The position numbers and the translations under genes were made by a program. Positions 11,301 to 22,535 of a stretch of 64,000 nt of DNA are shown here, in pieces. Location of the stretch: contig OX485807.1 in assembly GCA_950295325.1 (NCBI GenBank), positions 51,554,440 through 51,618,439 on the forward strand, read 5' to 3'. Each line of letters opens with the position of its first letter. Position 1 is the first letter of the stretch. Source of the stretch: Polytrichum commune (lineage: Eukaryota; Streptophyta; Polytrichopsida; Polytrichales; Polytrichaceae). A model generated the notes under the pieces. It did no database searches. It had not been told where the DNA came from and was given only the letters and a program-made list of their open reading frames with translations.

Positions 11301-14300
11301 GTTGATATCACAAGGACACTGAGCCACACCAGGAAATGCAAGATTGACCAACACATACCAGGCACGCTAAACTTATAATGACCAAAGGCTTTATCAATAT
11401 AAGACCTGAAGCTCCAATGCGTCGAAGATGGATAAGAGTGGCCACAACCATGCCTGTAGTAGTGCGGCCACGGCCCATCTGACAATTGAATACCAGCTTG
11501 GTGTCCGTATCAACTTCAGAAAGCCGCTGCACCTGTTGATCAAAATGTATCAGGCAAATTTGTTCAAGAAGTAAATCAAATGACCTCTAGACTAGCCATT
11601 GACCCTCTCACCCCAAGCTATAGTTTAAACAAAGAACTCACCAAAGAGTCAAAGTCCCGTTCCTTAGGTGATTTCTCATCGGTAATAGGGATTCGCTCGT
11701 AGTCAACTAGGTAACCTTCTGCCTGCAGACTCTCATAAACCTGCACACTACCCGTCAGCTATGTGAGCAATTTGTAAAGCAACACAATGCACAATTATGC
11801 CAGTCTTGCAACAATCCAACACACACGGGATGCAAAACGATGTGAGCTGTACCTCTAACGGTGTTTGTACAGAGTTTGGACCAATAGGCTCCCATTGATC
11901 TATCATCTGGCCATCAGGGAGCTCATCACTCACCATCATCTTGTTTGCATACCTGTCAAAGAAATCAAGATGCTGACAATCAAAAACACTAACACTACTT
12001 TGTTTATGTCTCTCCAATCTAGGTTCAGACTGAAACAAAGGGCTGGATAACTGTAATCAATATCCCCTCCTTTTTATACCAGTCATACATGAGAATGCAG
12101 TAGTACAGTGACTTTTCCAGTTGCACAGATTGCTCCAGGTTTTTCAAGTGCACAAATGATATAGATCCACTTCTATCAGAATCGTCATTTCTGGTCTGTT
12201 AGGGTAGAGTCACCAAATATATTACTAGACAGACCCGAACTCACCTTGCAGCTTCTTGCAGGACATCTTCCTTCAGCCGAGCTTCCATCTGCTCCACTCT
12301 CTGTCTGTTGATACCCTGGACATTAGAAATATTGCTTGGTTATCTTCAAAATTTGATCTGAACTAATTTCTGACTCAAGGCCTACTGCAGATTCTGGTAG
12401 TTCATTGACATCTAACTTTAGCTGTATCATCAAATATATTTCCATATCAGATCGTTAAATGGCCAATAACGTCCAGGAGAAGTGCACTGAAGTTCCTTAA
12501 CTTTAGTCAAAAGACTACATAAGTCAATCCTTGAGGACCACCACAACAAAACAGTTCGAGAAATTGAATGCCTGGATGGAAACACTATTGTATAAGACAC
12601 CTGCCCAGCTCCATTCTCACCTATTTAACAGAGGACAGACAGACGCCTGTATAATACAACACAGCAGTCTAGAAAATACAATATCAAAATCATTCAGCCA
12701 TCATCCTTTGACTGCCTTCAGAGTATGCACTGAAGAAGCCATAACCTCTGCACCTGACCCTTTTACCTCTTGGATAATACATTGTTACCATAATGAGGCG
12801 CCACAGGTAAGCATTCGCAAAATGGACTCTTGCAGGAAGCCCCCAAGGCGTTCTTGTCCCTGGGAGGCCTGCGGCAGTGCCCGATCCCAGACACAAATAA
12901 GGGACAATTAGTTTGGACCACACAACTAAATATGTTTGTGATCCTTCTTCTTGTCTTCAAGTTCGACAAATAACAGAGAGAATGCGAAACAAACAAAATT
13001 GCAAGTACACCAACTTTGTGATGTTCATTTTCTCTAAGCCATCTAGCAGAAAGGTGTACTAATTGACTTTACCATATAGTATTATAACTGGATTGTTTGC
13101 AATTATGCTTAACGCAACACCAGTGGATCGGGAAACCATACAAAGCTATAAGTGTTGACAAAATTTCTGATTGGATACATATTGACCTAATCAGGAATCA
13201 GAATGCAATCCTACAAGGAAGACCATCTCACTATTACTAGCCAGAGAGACAAACCATCCAATCGCTAAGATCCAGCCGCACTACAACCTAATGGAATTGC
13301 AAGCCAATCGATGTCTTTACTAAAATAGTCCAATATTACCTACTACATGAAGGAAAAAAAGTCGTGTCCATGTGCAAGTAAAATAGGGTGCAAAGACAGC
13401 ATAAAGGTGCTTGTATTCCTAAAATAACATTCGACTGCAATGTGGAGAGGACGAAGAAGAATTTATGTACAAGTAACAAGCCTTGTAAGCCAAGCCAGCA
13501 GTCCCCGAAACCGTAATACATGGAAAATTTTCTGAAAGATGGATTTTGGCAGAACATTGCCATTGCCCGAATTGTAACTAAATATCTAACCATTGCCAGA
13601 AGCATGTAGCCCTATACCCATTTTGCCGCAGGGATCTAAAGATTGCATCAATCACTCTTCATTTTCAAGGCCAGAGATCAACAGCTCCCCAGCAACTTCT
13701 CTTCATGAGCACTTTCAGAATCAGGAAGCTTACTGTGTACTCCAAATTTGTGAAAGGACGCTCCACCTCCCGAAGAACAAATGGACGGCCATTGACGTAA
13801 ACAACCTACGTAACAAAAAAAACAGAAAACAAAATGCATTAGTCAGGAGCTACTTCAAACACTTTCTAAGTGCCTGCTGACAAGGTTCAAAGGCTGCCCT
13901 GCAGATTAAGAGGAGCTGCAAAAGACGTCCATAACAGAGAGAGAGAGAGAGAGAGAGAGAGATCCAGCAATCTGAATAGCTATAAGGAACGTACCGGCTC
14001 TTCACGAAGATTATGCCACAACACACGTTGGCAGCCATATTTACTAGCCCCAACTAGCTCTAAAACTCTCCGTATACCGTCCACCGTAGGAATGGCAACT
14101 CCGTAAACTGGCTTGTTTCCCACCTACACGTCAGCCATTCACAGATACAAACTAGTTATTCAATTGTGCAGGTACGTTGTTGAAGAGTTCAATAATTAGT
14201 TTGAAGCTTTGAATCGATATGTTTTACCACCAAGGATATTTGATTCATGAGAGATTAGGATATTAATGCACCTAGCTCGGGCCAAGGTGCAGGAGTTTAT

Positions 14301-14603
14301 GATATTTTGGTGGATAAGATGGCGAGCCTTTTCTTGACGCTAATCGGCAATTTCAGAGTAACATAAAAGGAGGCAACTTAGCGTTGATGATTGTCCTTTG
14401 CATAATAAAGGCGAACTGATAGATACACAGACAAGAAGTTAATTAGTATCTACCTGTCTGTAGTTGGGAGCTCCCTCGACGTGAGGAAGTAATCGCTTAT
14501 TTTGGCAACCAGGAAAGTGATCACTCTTCAAGATTGTTTTCTTGCCAAGCACTGAACCGCCCCGCGAGATGATCACATCTTCTGGTTCTCTAGATACGGC
14601 CAT
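5354..14603 (-). CDS. PALD: Paladin-like protein with three tandem phosphatase-like repeats (19 coding exons, 1,265 aa)
   Basis: Exons joined on the minus strand: 14603-14454, 14123-13995, 13805-13734, 12315-12245, 11952-11853, 11740-11642, 11532-11406, 11153-11020, 10578-10519, 10380-10142, 10021-9589, 9380-9057, 8682-8089, 7973-7794, 7399-7175, 6990-6707, 6470-6168, 5847-5725, 5504-5354. All introns are GT-AG, phases agree throughout, and the sum is 3,798 nt including TGA. The ATG has A at -3 and G at +4. The protein is three paladin-type repeats (about 1-393, 429-844, 862-1265). Each opens with a VLGK/R...LK motif, has a PFVLREV block and an RVEQMEARLKED-like block, and ends with an ERY...W...RPE segment. 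CQMGRGR (Cys224-Arg230 and Cys645-Arg651) is the Cys-X5-Arg phosphate loop; repeat 3 has SHTGFGG there (Ser1085, Gly1091), so it is probably inactive. Family knowledge: paladins are phytase-like/dual-specificity phosphatase relatives proposed to act on phosphoinositides or inositol phosphates in the cytosol. The substrate of this protein is not inferable. No signal peptide or membrane segment is apparent. Confidence 0.93.
12316..13733 (-). other. Long intron 3 of the paladin-like gene
   Basis: This 1.4-kb intron separates the PFVLREVERPFTNLEYT exon from the next RVEQMEARLKED exon of repeat 1. Open frames inside it (for example 12531-12911) show no family resemblance and no exon-like splice context. 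No repeat family from the rest of the window was recognised in it. Confidence 0.55.
13936..13962. repeat. (AG)n microsatellite in intron 2
   Basis: A run of AG dinucleotides of about 27 bp sits inside the short intron between exons 2 and 3 of the paladin-like gene, roughly 30 bp from the exon 2 donor. On the transcript it reads as a CU tract. Confidence 0.9.
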
Positions 14604-15575
14604 GTTGCATTGATTCTTCAATCAATCAATTCTCCAAGACAAAGGAAAAAATCTCCCCCTTCGCTAGCAGCTAAACTCGATCGAAACTCGAAGAGGCGAA
14701 AAGCCAATCCGGACCAGGAGGAAAGGAAAAGAGAAAGAAACGAAAAGAAAAACTCAAACTCAAACTCAAACTCTCTCGTCAGCAGTCAAAACTTCTTACA
14801 AGTCTTCAACCATCGGCAGCTGCTGCTGTTGTTCTGAAACGCTACATTTCATTCTCCTACACCCGGACGGACACCATCGCAACACAACAGCTCCCATTCC
14901 ACCATAGCCTCCTCACCCCTCTTCAATGCCGCCACAAACTCCACCACGCACATCGTTCATCGTCCTAGAATGATTTCCTGTATCCTATTCCATTCTATTC
15001 TATCTTCACAATCTCTCCACCTCATCCCTCTCTGCCAATGCTTCTCAAACCCTATTACTCAATCCTCGGCCGCAAGAATCATCTCTTTCTCACAGACTAT
15101 AGATGCCTCCTCGCCATTCCCGCAACCAATTCCACAAACCACAATTGCTCTCCACTAGAACAGGCACCGCTCACGAACTCCAATAAGAAACAAACTAAAC
15201 TCTCATCGTCGAGAACCAGAACTCACATAGCCTGTCAGCCGCCGACAGCCGCGAGCTCAATCGTATCACCACCGCGCACTCCCGCAGGCAGCCGCAGCAC
15301 AACAAGTAAAGAGAGCGAGAGAGGGGGGGGGGGGGGGGGGGGGGGACACAAATGCAAACTAGAGGCAGTAACAGGCAAGTGTGAAGGTAGAGGCACCAAG
15401 GACGACGGATGAAATAGAAGAGAGACTTGAAGACTCCGGCGATCACGAAGGAAGAACCAGTGCGAGCCTCTCTATAGACTCTCCTCTGTCCCAGAATCAC
15501 TTCAACTCACTCAAATCGCGACGGATTTGGACGAAATTTGTGCCGAAATGAACGTAAGCAGGCGGCGAAGGCAGC
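14604..15575 (-). other. Probable 5' leader of the paladin-like gene
   Basis: This is the stretch between the ATG at 14603 and a TATA candidate at 15605-15612. It is rich in CT/GA and C tracts, as plant leaders often are, and contains a 23-base homopolymer. No upstream coding exon is needed, because exon 1 begins with a well-placed ATG. A leader this long may contain a non-coding intron, but I cannot place its splice sites. Confidence 0.4.
15323..15345. repeat. Homopolymer, 23 consecutive G (C on the gene strand)
   Basis: Twenty-three G residues follow a GAGAG tract, within the presumed leader or promoter of the minus-strand paladin-like gene. The exact length is the kind of feature that sequencing miscounts. 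Confidence 0.85.
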
Positions 15576-15604
15576 GAAGACGGCGACAGAGCGTTGGGGG
15601 CGAG

Positions 15605-15612
15605 CTTTATAG
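15605..15612 (-). promoter_or_regulatory. Candidate TATA box of the paladin-like gene
   Basis: The minus strand reads CTATAAAG in a GC-rich setting (GAGCTATAAAGCTCG, itself a near palindrome). It would place transcription start near 15575. Support is sequence context only. Confidence 0.4.
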
Positions 15613-15726
15613 CTCTGGCGATGGCGAAATCGGTGTGAGAAAGCGTGCGACCAGCTTGGAAGAAACCCCAGGACGCAGCAAACAACAAACAGGAGAGGTG
15701 AGAAGAGGCTGTACAAGCGCAGGAGG

Positions 15727-15815
15727 ATGGATGGATGGATGAGACGGTAGATGAAGTGTGCATGAGGAGGACGTGGATGTGGGTGGGTGGATGGATGGGT
15801 GGATGGATGTACACC
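15727..15815. repeat. Degenerate ATGG/TGGG tetranucleotide tract
   Basis: Several runs of GGATGGATGG and GGGTGGGTGG are interrupted by unique sequence, upstream of the paladin-like gene's TATA candidate. Confidence 0.75.
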
Positions 15816-16013
15816 AAGATGGGCGGCCATAGGGTGGGTATATATGTATAAGCATATCCATGGCCATACCAATCTGCTTGCAAGGTGTCCCCCTATAAAT
15901 GTGGGCCAAGGAAAATTGATAAGGTGCGGATGGCCCTAATCATGATGATGGCCACCCTCACCCTTTACCGCAACCCTCTGCACGGATATTGGGACCTTTT
16001 GCCAAAGGGGAAG

Positions 16014-17490
16014 GTATGTGGGTGTTATTCCGTCCGTTTTTCATCTTCTCCTTCTTCTCCCGATTAGGTTTCCCACAACGAGCCTTGTGTTTGCATTAGC
16101 ACGTCTACGATGCCCCATTCGGAAAAATCCAAATCTACCGTCATGTGTTGTGGTTATCAAAAGTGCATGTTTGTTGGTTTCCCTCACTTATGTTCATAAT
16201 TGAGTGTGGAGTAGTTGATGAAATTCGAGGAAGCGATCTGATTTCTTTTGAACGTGTGTTTTTATGGTGTTTGTTTTTTGATCCTTGCCTATATAGGTGT
16301 TTTATTAAGAGAAAAGTAACCAAATAGCACCCACGTACTTTTATGTGGGTGTTAAGTGGCTATTGTGGTTCTCTTTCATGTCCTCTGACTTCTACCGATT
16401 AGATCTACACAACGAAACGTGTGTTGCATTAGCAAATCTATGATGATGCATTAGCCCCAAAAATCGGATTGGAAACTGGAGTTTATGATGTCGTTATGAT
16501 AATCAAAAGTTTTCTATGTGTTGACCAATTAATTAAACCAACGCCTAGGTCCCTCTGATTGTGTTGACTATTGAGTCAATAATGGTTGATATTTTTTGAT
16601 CGTGTAGTCCAAGCTCTTTCAAACACATGTGTTTGATGGGTTCCCTTCTTAGATCCATACCTAACAACACATCACTCAACTATAGGTGCGGTGCACATAG
16701 CCTTATTCCATTGTTCATCTTATTTGGACACCTATATTTGAGTGATGTGTGGTCAAGTTAGATCTAAGAGTGGACACCCAACAAGACTTGTGTGTTCAAA
16801 GAGATCGGACATCATGCAACTTTAGCCAAACAACATAGCCTACGGTCAGCTGAGGCTACTTTCTACAAATTTGGGTTGAGCCTGTAGATCACGGACTCTA
16901 GATTCAAGAGGCGGCATAACTGGGGAGACCTGGGTTTTCTTTCAAAAAAACCAACCACGTGTGCACTTTTGATAATAAGGGAGGATCGGATTTATTGATG
17001 CTTCGTCGTAGATTTGCTAATACAACACAAGCTTTGTTGCGTAAAAATTATTCGTAGAAATTGGAAAACTCCAAATAACATCCACACACCTTTAGGCATT
17101 GCTTGATTAGTTCTTAATATTCTCTATCATCTTTTGATGAGCAAATATTACATAACTAAACTTTTGTTGCATTAGCAAAATTTTAATGCAACACAATTTG
17201 CAAAAATTGAATTGAGTATCATACGTTCATTATTCATATACAATGGTAATCAAAAGTGCATGTGTGATGATGCATTCTTCAAATGGACACCTAGGTCCCC
17301 CCCATTTGCATTGATTGTTGCGTCTAGCAAAGATAATGCATTTTGAGGACTTAGTCCAATATTTCTTCGTGTTGTTGGGTCCATTTTAGGTCCACACTTA
17401 ACCACACAACACTCAAAGACAAGTGGGTGTTTTATCAAGAAAAAAGTAAGCGAATAAGGCTCATATGTACACTTAAAGGGGGCTTGGTAG
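16014..17490. repeat. Cluster of nested MITE-A copies (at least four)
   Basis: A full-length copy at about 16014-16338 starts GTATGTGGGTGTTATTC and ends with its inverted form (AATAGCACCCACGTAC). A second copy begins at about 16341 in the same orientation and runs to about 16690. Inverted copies follow at about 16725-17095, then more pieces to 17490. Shared internal blocks are GATTAGATCTACACAACGAA, TTGTGTTGCATTAGCAAATC, GTTGACTATTGAGTC and CACACATCACTCAA. There is no coding capacity, so the elements are non-autonomous. Confidence 0.7.
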
Positions 17491-17639
17491 GCAATTGGCC
17501 CCACCTTGCACCAAGGGGATTCTTGAACAGAGCAGGGCCAACATGCTCAAATTCACACCGGATTGCCCAACGTTGAATTTATTTTTCTTAAAGTGGGTTT
17601 GTGTTCCTACACATCACGGTGTCTTAGAAGGCGTAAGGC

Positions 17640-18130
17640 CGACGGACCTTAAAACATAAACTTCCTAAGTATTCACTTTCTCCTATAACATGTATAAGGT
17701 ACTACACACAGGGTTATCCAGTAGTACAAATTGACTAGCATGTTCAAATTGAGGTTGTAACCAATGTTGGGACCAATGTATATGTGAATGTATGGGTATG
17801 AATAAGCAACATTGAGAATGGTATCAAAGAACCTACATGTGGGTATCAAATTTGTGATATTAGTCAAATATTGATATTCGGTGGGTATGTCAAGGTGTGA
17901 GAAACTCTGTATACCCGATTTTGTATTTTAGTCCATACCATTCTAATTTGTATTGATACGAAGGTGATTTTACATGGGTATGGAGATTATTTGCATGGTA
18001 TATAAACCCAAATGCCATTGGGAAATTTTTTATCAAATATCCAATACATGTTGGCATAAAAAAAAGTGAAATCCTCTTCATAGATACTCGAATGGTATCA
18101 TTCAGGTGTCTATATATCGAACCTGTGATT
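17640..18130 (+). repeat. Dispersed repeat DR4
   Basis: Blocks such as AAATATTGATATTCGGTGGG, TATGTCAAGGTGTGAGAAAC and TGTATACCC recur at 21340-21690, 52440-52770 and, inverted, at 45490-45810. No open frame or terminal repeat was recognised. Confidence 0.6.
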
Positions 18131-18164
18131 TTTTTGGTGAAAATTTGAAAAATGTCAACATTTT

Positions 18165-18391
18165 ATTTTTGGGTACAAATTGAACAAATTCAATTGCAAG
18201 AGGAAACCAAAACAAAACAACAACACCGCAAGGGAAACCCGCAAGGGTATTAGGTAATGATACCCTTGATGTGTGTAAAAAATGTAACCAGCTGGACTAA
18301 AAAACACAAGGATCTCACCCAATTATGTCCAAAAAATGTCCACTAAATTGGGGATGTGTCAATCTGACAATGACGATGGGAATGCTTCAAC
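18165..18391. repeat. Dispersed repeat shared with 36255-36400
   Basis: A block with GGGTACAAATTGAACAAATT, CAATTGCAAG and ACAACACCGCAAGGGAAA resembles 36255-36360 in order and spacing. Its function is unknown. Confidence 0.45.
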
Positions 18392-18394
18392 TAA

Positions 18395-18787
18395 TAGCCC
18401 ACTCACACTCACTAGCGCGGGCCACCAGGGAACGGTGAGTACCAACACTAGTTACATCCAATGATCGGGGAGATTTTTGGGCATAATCGGTTGAGATTCT
18501 AGTGTTTGCAAGTCCAACTTGTTACATGTTGACATCCTTCAGTTTTCCTTTATTAAGTTGGGGTATATTCTATAAATTCCTATAGAATGATCAATAATTT
18601 TCCTGCAAACTTGAACTTGAACTAATTATTTCTCAAACTCAACCAGTTCACCTGTAACTAACTGCCGGTCCTCCCCGATCATAGGTTACATCCAGTGGCT
18701 CTCACTGGCCAAACCAACTCTAAAAGTGGCCCTTACTTATACTCACGGTTCACTGGTGGCCTTGCACTGGTGAGTGTGGGTGGGCTA
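18395..18787. mobile_element. PIF/Harbinger-like MITE with long inverted ends
   Basis: The ends are inverted repeats of about 45 bp: the left starts TAGCCCACTCACACTCACTA and the right end reads as TAGCCCACCCACACTCACCA on the other strand. The three bases TAA flank both sides (18392-18394 and 18788-18790), the TWA target duplication typical of PIF/Harbinger elements. The total of 393 bp includes the nested 224-bp element at 18461-18684. No transposase is present. A related element with TTA duplication lies at 20598-20926. Confidence 0.75.
18461..18684. mobile_element. MITE-B, Mutator-like miniature nested in a Harbinger-like MITE
   Basis: The element starts ATGATCGGGGAG and carries CTCCCCGATCAT at its right end (18671-18682), a 12-bp perfect inverted repeat. 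The flanks are a direct repeat, GTTACATCCA, at 18451-18460 and 18685-18694. A 9-10 bp duplication is characteristic of Mutator-superfamily insertions. The related host element at 20598-20926 lacks this insertion at the matching place (near 20659-20673), which serves as an approximate empty site. Confidence 0.8.
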
Positions 18788-19071
18788 TAAGTTACAACGT
18801 TGTTATTGTTGTTGTTTGCGTGTATCCATCATACGTTATTGATTTAGGCATTTTCTTGCCGAAATCAATTTTCTGTTCATTCCACGTCACAAAGGAAAAC
18901 ACAAGTTCTAAGCAACCATCGTGTGACATGTGGCCCTTCCCTTGAGTTTAGATCGATCGATTGCGTGTTGAATCTGAGAAGGTACTACTAAATATGGTAA
19001 TGATACATTATTATTCTATTTTAATTAGGCTAATTGATTTTTGTGTCTACTACTTGGGTAATCCACACTAA

Positions 19072-19465
19072 GAGCAAGCCCAGTCGTTCCTGGATCTGCA
19101 TTTGCATCCGGGAATGAAAAGTGGCCTCCACCCAGAATGCAGATGCAGACCCAGGCAAAACTGCCACTCATTCTACCTTACTACCTCATAATTTCCTCTA
19201 AAATGATTTGTAGTTTTTTGCGGCCCTACCATATTGAGTTGTCTTTAGTTAAAAGCCGCCATGAAGTTGTTTGTCCTTAGCTGATAGCAGGCTCCCTGCA
19301 TATCTTGCCGAAATGCAGGGAGTTATGCACTTCTTGTATTATTTTACATCCAATTTTAGGGTATAATAGGGTGACTGGACCAGTATCCTGCATTTGCATT
19401 TGCATCCGCATCGCGGATGAGAAAGCGCAAATGCAGATGCAGGTGCAGGGTCACTGGGCTTGCCC
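19072..19465. mobile_element. PIF/Harbinger-like MITE, 394 bp
   Basis: The left end GAGCAAGCCCAGT and right end ACTGGGCTTGCCC are inverted repeats. TAA is duplicated at 19069-19071 and 19466-19468. Subterminal sequences (CTGCATTTGCATCC on the left, GCAAATGCAGATGCAGG on the right) are also complementary, so the whole could fold. There is no coding capacity. Confidence 0.8.
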
Positions 19466-19469
19466 TAAC

Positions 19470-20590
19470 ATCTTGGTCATGTTGATTGTGAAAGTGCTAG
19501 TATGATGAACTTCACAATAATTTCCTCATCTAGAAACAAAATGCAATTAATTTGTGCTAGTTGGTGGTAAACTATGTTAGTTCCGTTTCATAGCGCACAA
19601 ATTATTTTGTTTTGCATAAGTGAAAGCGTTTTTATCATAATATAAGTCGCATCGCTTGGACATGAAGAAAGAGCAGTGTAGCAAGAACTAACAAAAATTT
19701 ATACATCTCCCTTAGAGTCAACTTCGGTTCTTTTAGGCAATTTCATTATTATTATTATTATTATTATAACATAATATCCAATATTATCATATTATTTTAG
19801 GTAGTAATAGTGGAGAATAATTTGTTCAATGCAAAGTCATCCACATATGTGGAGAGTGCAATTTGTAGTGTGTGTGTTTTTTTCTTTCTAACTAAGTGCA
19901 ACTTTATTTGAGATATATAAGCCAAAGAACAAAATCAAGCAACCCTCTTGGTCTATAGCGTCAAATACGACACAAGGAGTTTAGATTAAAGTCCTTATCC
20001 CATAGTACATATGTTTTTGAAGCAATGTTCATGTGCCTTGGGAAACCGAATTTAAGTTTGGGTCCGATCTTGAAATTAGGGTTTAAGCCAATTAACAAAA
20101 TTTTAGGGTTCACACTTTTCTCTTCTTTTTTCATTTGCGTGGGTCTAGCCCAATACTATAGGAAGTGAGGTTGGGTCATAGTTGGAACAGCGATTTTGAT
20201 ATATTTTAATATAAAAGATTGGATGAATTTCATTTGGTAAGGTGTACTTGGTTTTCGAGAATTCATTGTTAGTTTTAAAACTGCATGAGAATAACACACG
20301 ATGTCTTGTAAATGTGATGGAGAGCGCACTTAGTTTGTTTCCAAAGGTGTTTTCATCCCCCTCGTTGTTGTTATGATTGCAACATTTTGCATGTGTTGTG
20401 TTCTTGGTAAAATAAGATCCAATCATTGAAGCGAACCCGGAGTACCAATACAATATATTAATGATACCAAATAATTTTTAAGTTCACAAATTAAACTAGA
20501 AAAATGATAAGCTTAAAAGTACATCAAGGCGGAGTCAAAATTATTGTTGGTTTCTTAGAGTAACGGAGTACAAAGGCTTAATATATAGAG
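19470..20590. other. Unassigned intergenic sequence
   Basis: It contains an (ATT)n run at 19745-19767. No gene or repeat family was recognised. Confidence 0.4.
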
Positions 20591-20597
20591 TGAGTTA

Positions 20598-20926
20598 TAG
20601 CCTGCCCACACTTACATGTACAGTACATGCCACCAATGAACGATTCTTACCAACACTAGTTACAGTACATCCAGTGGCTCTCAAGCCCCGATCACACCAA
20701 ATTTTCCTTCCGGAGCCAACAGTGAAATTGTTGGGGACTATGTTCACAAATAGATGTTGACCCACCACTTTCCACATTATCACAATCACGAGATGTTGAC
20801 AAATGGTGCCAGAAGTGGATGGTGTGATCAACCCCTCGCTGGTAAAACAAGCTCTACAAGAGACCACTGAAACTGTTGGTAGGAATCATTCACTAGTCGC
20901 CCACACCAGTGAGTGTGGGCATGCTA
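20598..20926. mobile_element. PIF/Harbinger-like MITE, relative of 18395-18787
   Basis: The left end TAGCCTGCCCACACTTAC and the right end (other strand) TAGCATGCCCACACTCAC are inverted repeats that continue to the GATTCTTACCAACA / GATTCCTACCAACA blocks. TTA is duplicated at 20595-20597 and 20927-20929. It shares the CCAACACTAGTTAC and CATCCAGTGGCTCTCA blocks with the element at 18395 but has no nested insertion there. Confidence 0.75.
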
Positions 20927-20929
20927 TTA

Positions 20930-21335
20930 ATGTAAGGCCATCCTAATTAGGCTTACGAGAAGTAAAGAAAGCTCTCAACATGGATACTAAATTTAGAAAC
21001 TTCATCCGAATGCTCACGCGTTTGTTTCACATCCATGTTTATCATCCGGTTTCTTCATCCACCGTTGGCTGCCGCAATGTGAACCCCATACTGACTTGGA
21101 AAGAAAAATTTCTACGTTGTCGACTCAGATAGGAAACTTAGGAAGCTTGCCTTGCACTTACCAACACGTGAGGTAAGTAAGTGATGATGGCTTCAAGGCC
21201 TCGTAACCCGCATAGGGTGATTTATGAATCAAAAAATAAAGCAAATTGCTAAAAAACTTCACCGCACCAAAATAATAGCCAAATGCGCCCTATAAGTTAC
21301 CCAGATCCCTAAGCATGTGAAAGAACGAGCGTTTT
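20930..21335. other. Unassigned intergenic sequence
   Basis: Nothing recognised on either strand. Confidence 0.35.
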
Positions 21336-21339
21336 TAAA

Positions 21340-21690
21340 ACGACTTGGAAGGAATACCAACAATGGTGTTAAGAACATATGTGACCGCTATTAAAATTGT
21401 TGTGAGCGAAGTATTGATGTTTGGTGGGTGACACGGGGTGAGAGAATTGTTGTATACCCGAGTTACTCTGTAGGTCAATACGATTTTGACAGTATGGAGG
21501 TTTTTAGGGTTTAGGTATGAAGGTTTTTGCATGATATATAGACTTGAATGGTGTTGAAAACAACGACACCCATTGAGTATCCACACCCTATTGCTCTCAA
21601 AGGGATAAATGTGAAATTCTCGTCAGAGTTACATGAACGGTATAAAGAAATAGAGGACAACATACCAACATTGGTCCCTACACAATGTTG
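21340..21690. repeat. Dispersed repeat DR4 copy
   Basis: It shares GTATTGATGTTTGGTGGGTG, TTGTATACCCGAGTT and the following GTATGGAGGTTTT-like blocks with 17640-18130 and 52440-52770, with heavy divergence. Confidence 0.5.
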
Positions 21691-21890
21691 CGTGAATGTA
21701 AGGGTAATTGATGGTGAGGCCCCAGGGCCTACACCAAAGAAAATAAAAGAAAGGAAGTCGACTCCGATGTTGCCACTGGTATGAATGACGGTGGTGCTTC
21801 ATTTTCAAGTTGGTATATATCTATACGTAATCCTGAAATGCATTTTAAAAGAATTAGAGGGGCCGTGGCAACTACTTCTACCTCCATTTG

Positions 21891-21893
<3 letters not shown>

Positions 21894-21932
<39 letters not shown>
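21894..21932. repeat. (CT)n microsatellite
   Basis: About 39 bp of CT dinucleotides stand at the left border of a tandem duplication. A shorter CT tract stands at the matching place of the second unit (22228-22238). Confidence 0.9.
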
Positions 21933-21933
<1 letters not shown>

Positions 21934-21934
<1 letters not shown>

Positions 21935-22535
21935 CATTGAATTTTGTATATTTGAACCAATTGCATCTTGGTCCTCGTATTTAGCATCAAAGGTCCAAGA
22001 GGCCCATTTGAGCCTCAAGATGTTGTATCGAGGTGTTTTGTGTGACTATTGTTATTTCTAGGTGACAATATTTAAAAACGACCTCGCCTATTAAAGTCAA
22101 CATTTTCATTGACCGAAATCTTCATATTGAATAGGCTTAGATTCTTAACTCAACCATACACTAGTTATAACGACCATGGTCAATATGTAAGGTATCAACT
22201 AGGCTCTGCCTTGTCATCCAAGTTGGTCTCTCTCTCTCAACATTGAATTTTGTATACTTGAACCAATTGCACCTTGGTCCTTGTATTTAGCATTTGAAGG
22301 TCCAAGAGGCCCATTTGAGCCTCGAGATGTTGTATTGAGGTGTTTTGGGTGACTATTGTTATTTCTAGGTGACAATATTCAAAAATGACCCCACCTATTA
22401 AAGTCAATATGTTCATTGACCAAAATCTTCATATTGAATAGGCTTAGATTCTTAAATCAACCATACACTAGTTATAACGACCATGGTCAATATGTAAGGT
22501 ATCAACATGGCTTTGCCTTGTCATCCAAGTTGGCC
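21934..22535. repeat. Tandem duplication, unit about 306 bp
   Basis: Two units start at about 21934 and 22240, each opening with ACATTGAATTTTGTATA and running through CCAAGAGGCCCATTTGAGCC, CATACACTAGTTATAACG and CTTGTCATCCAAGTTGG. They differ at a few percent of positions. CT tracts precede each unit, which suggests slippage or unequal exchange at the tract. No gene is carried. Confidence 0.85.
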
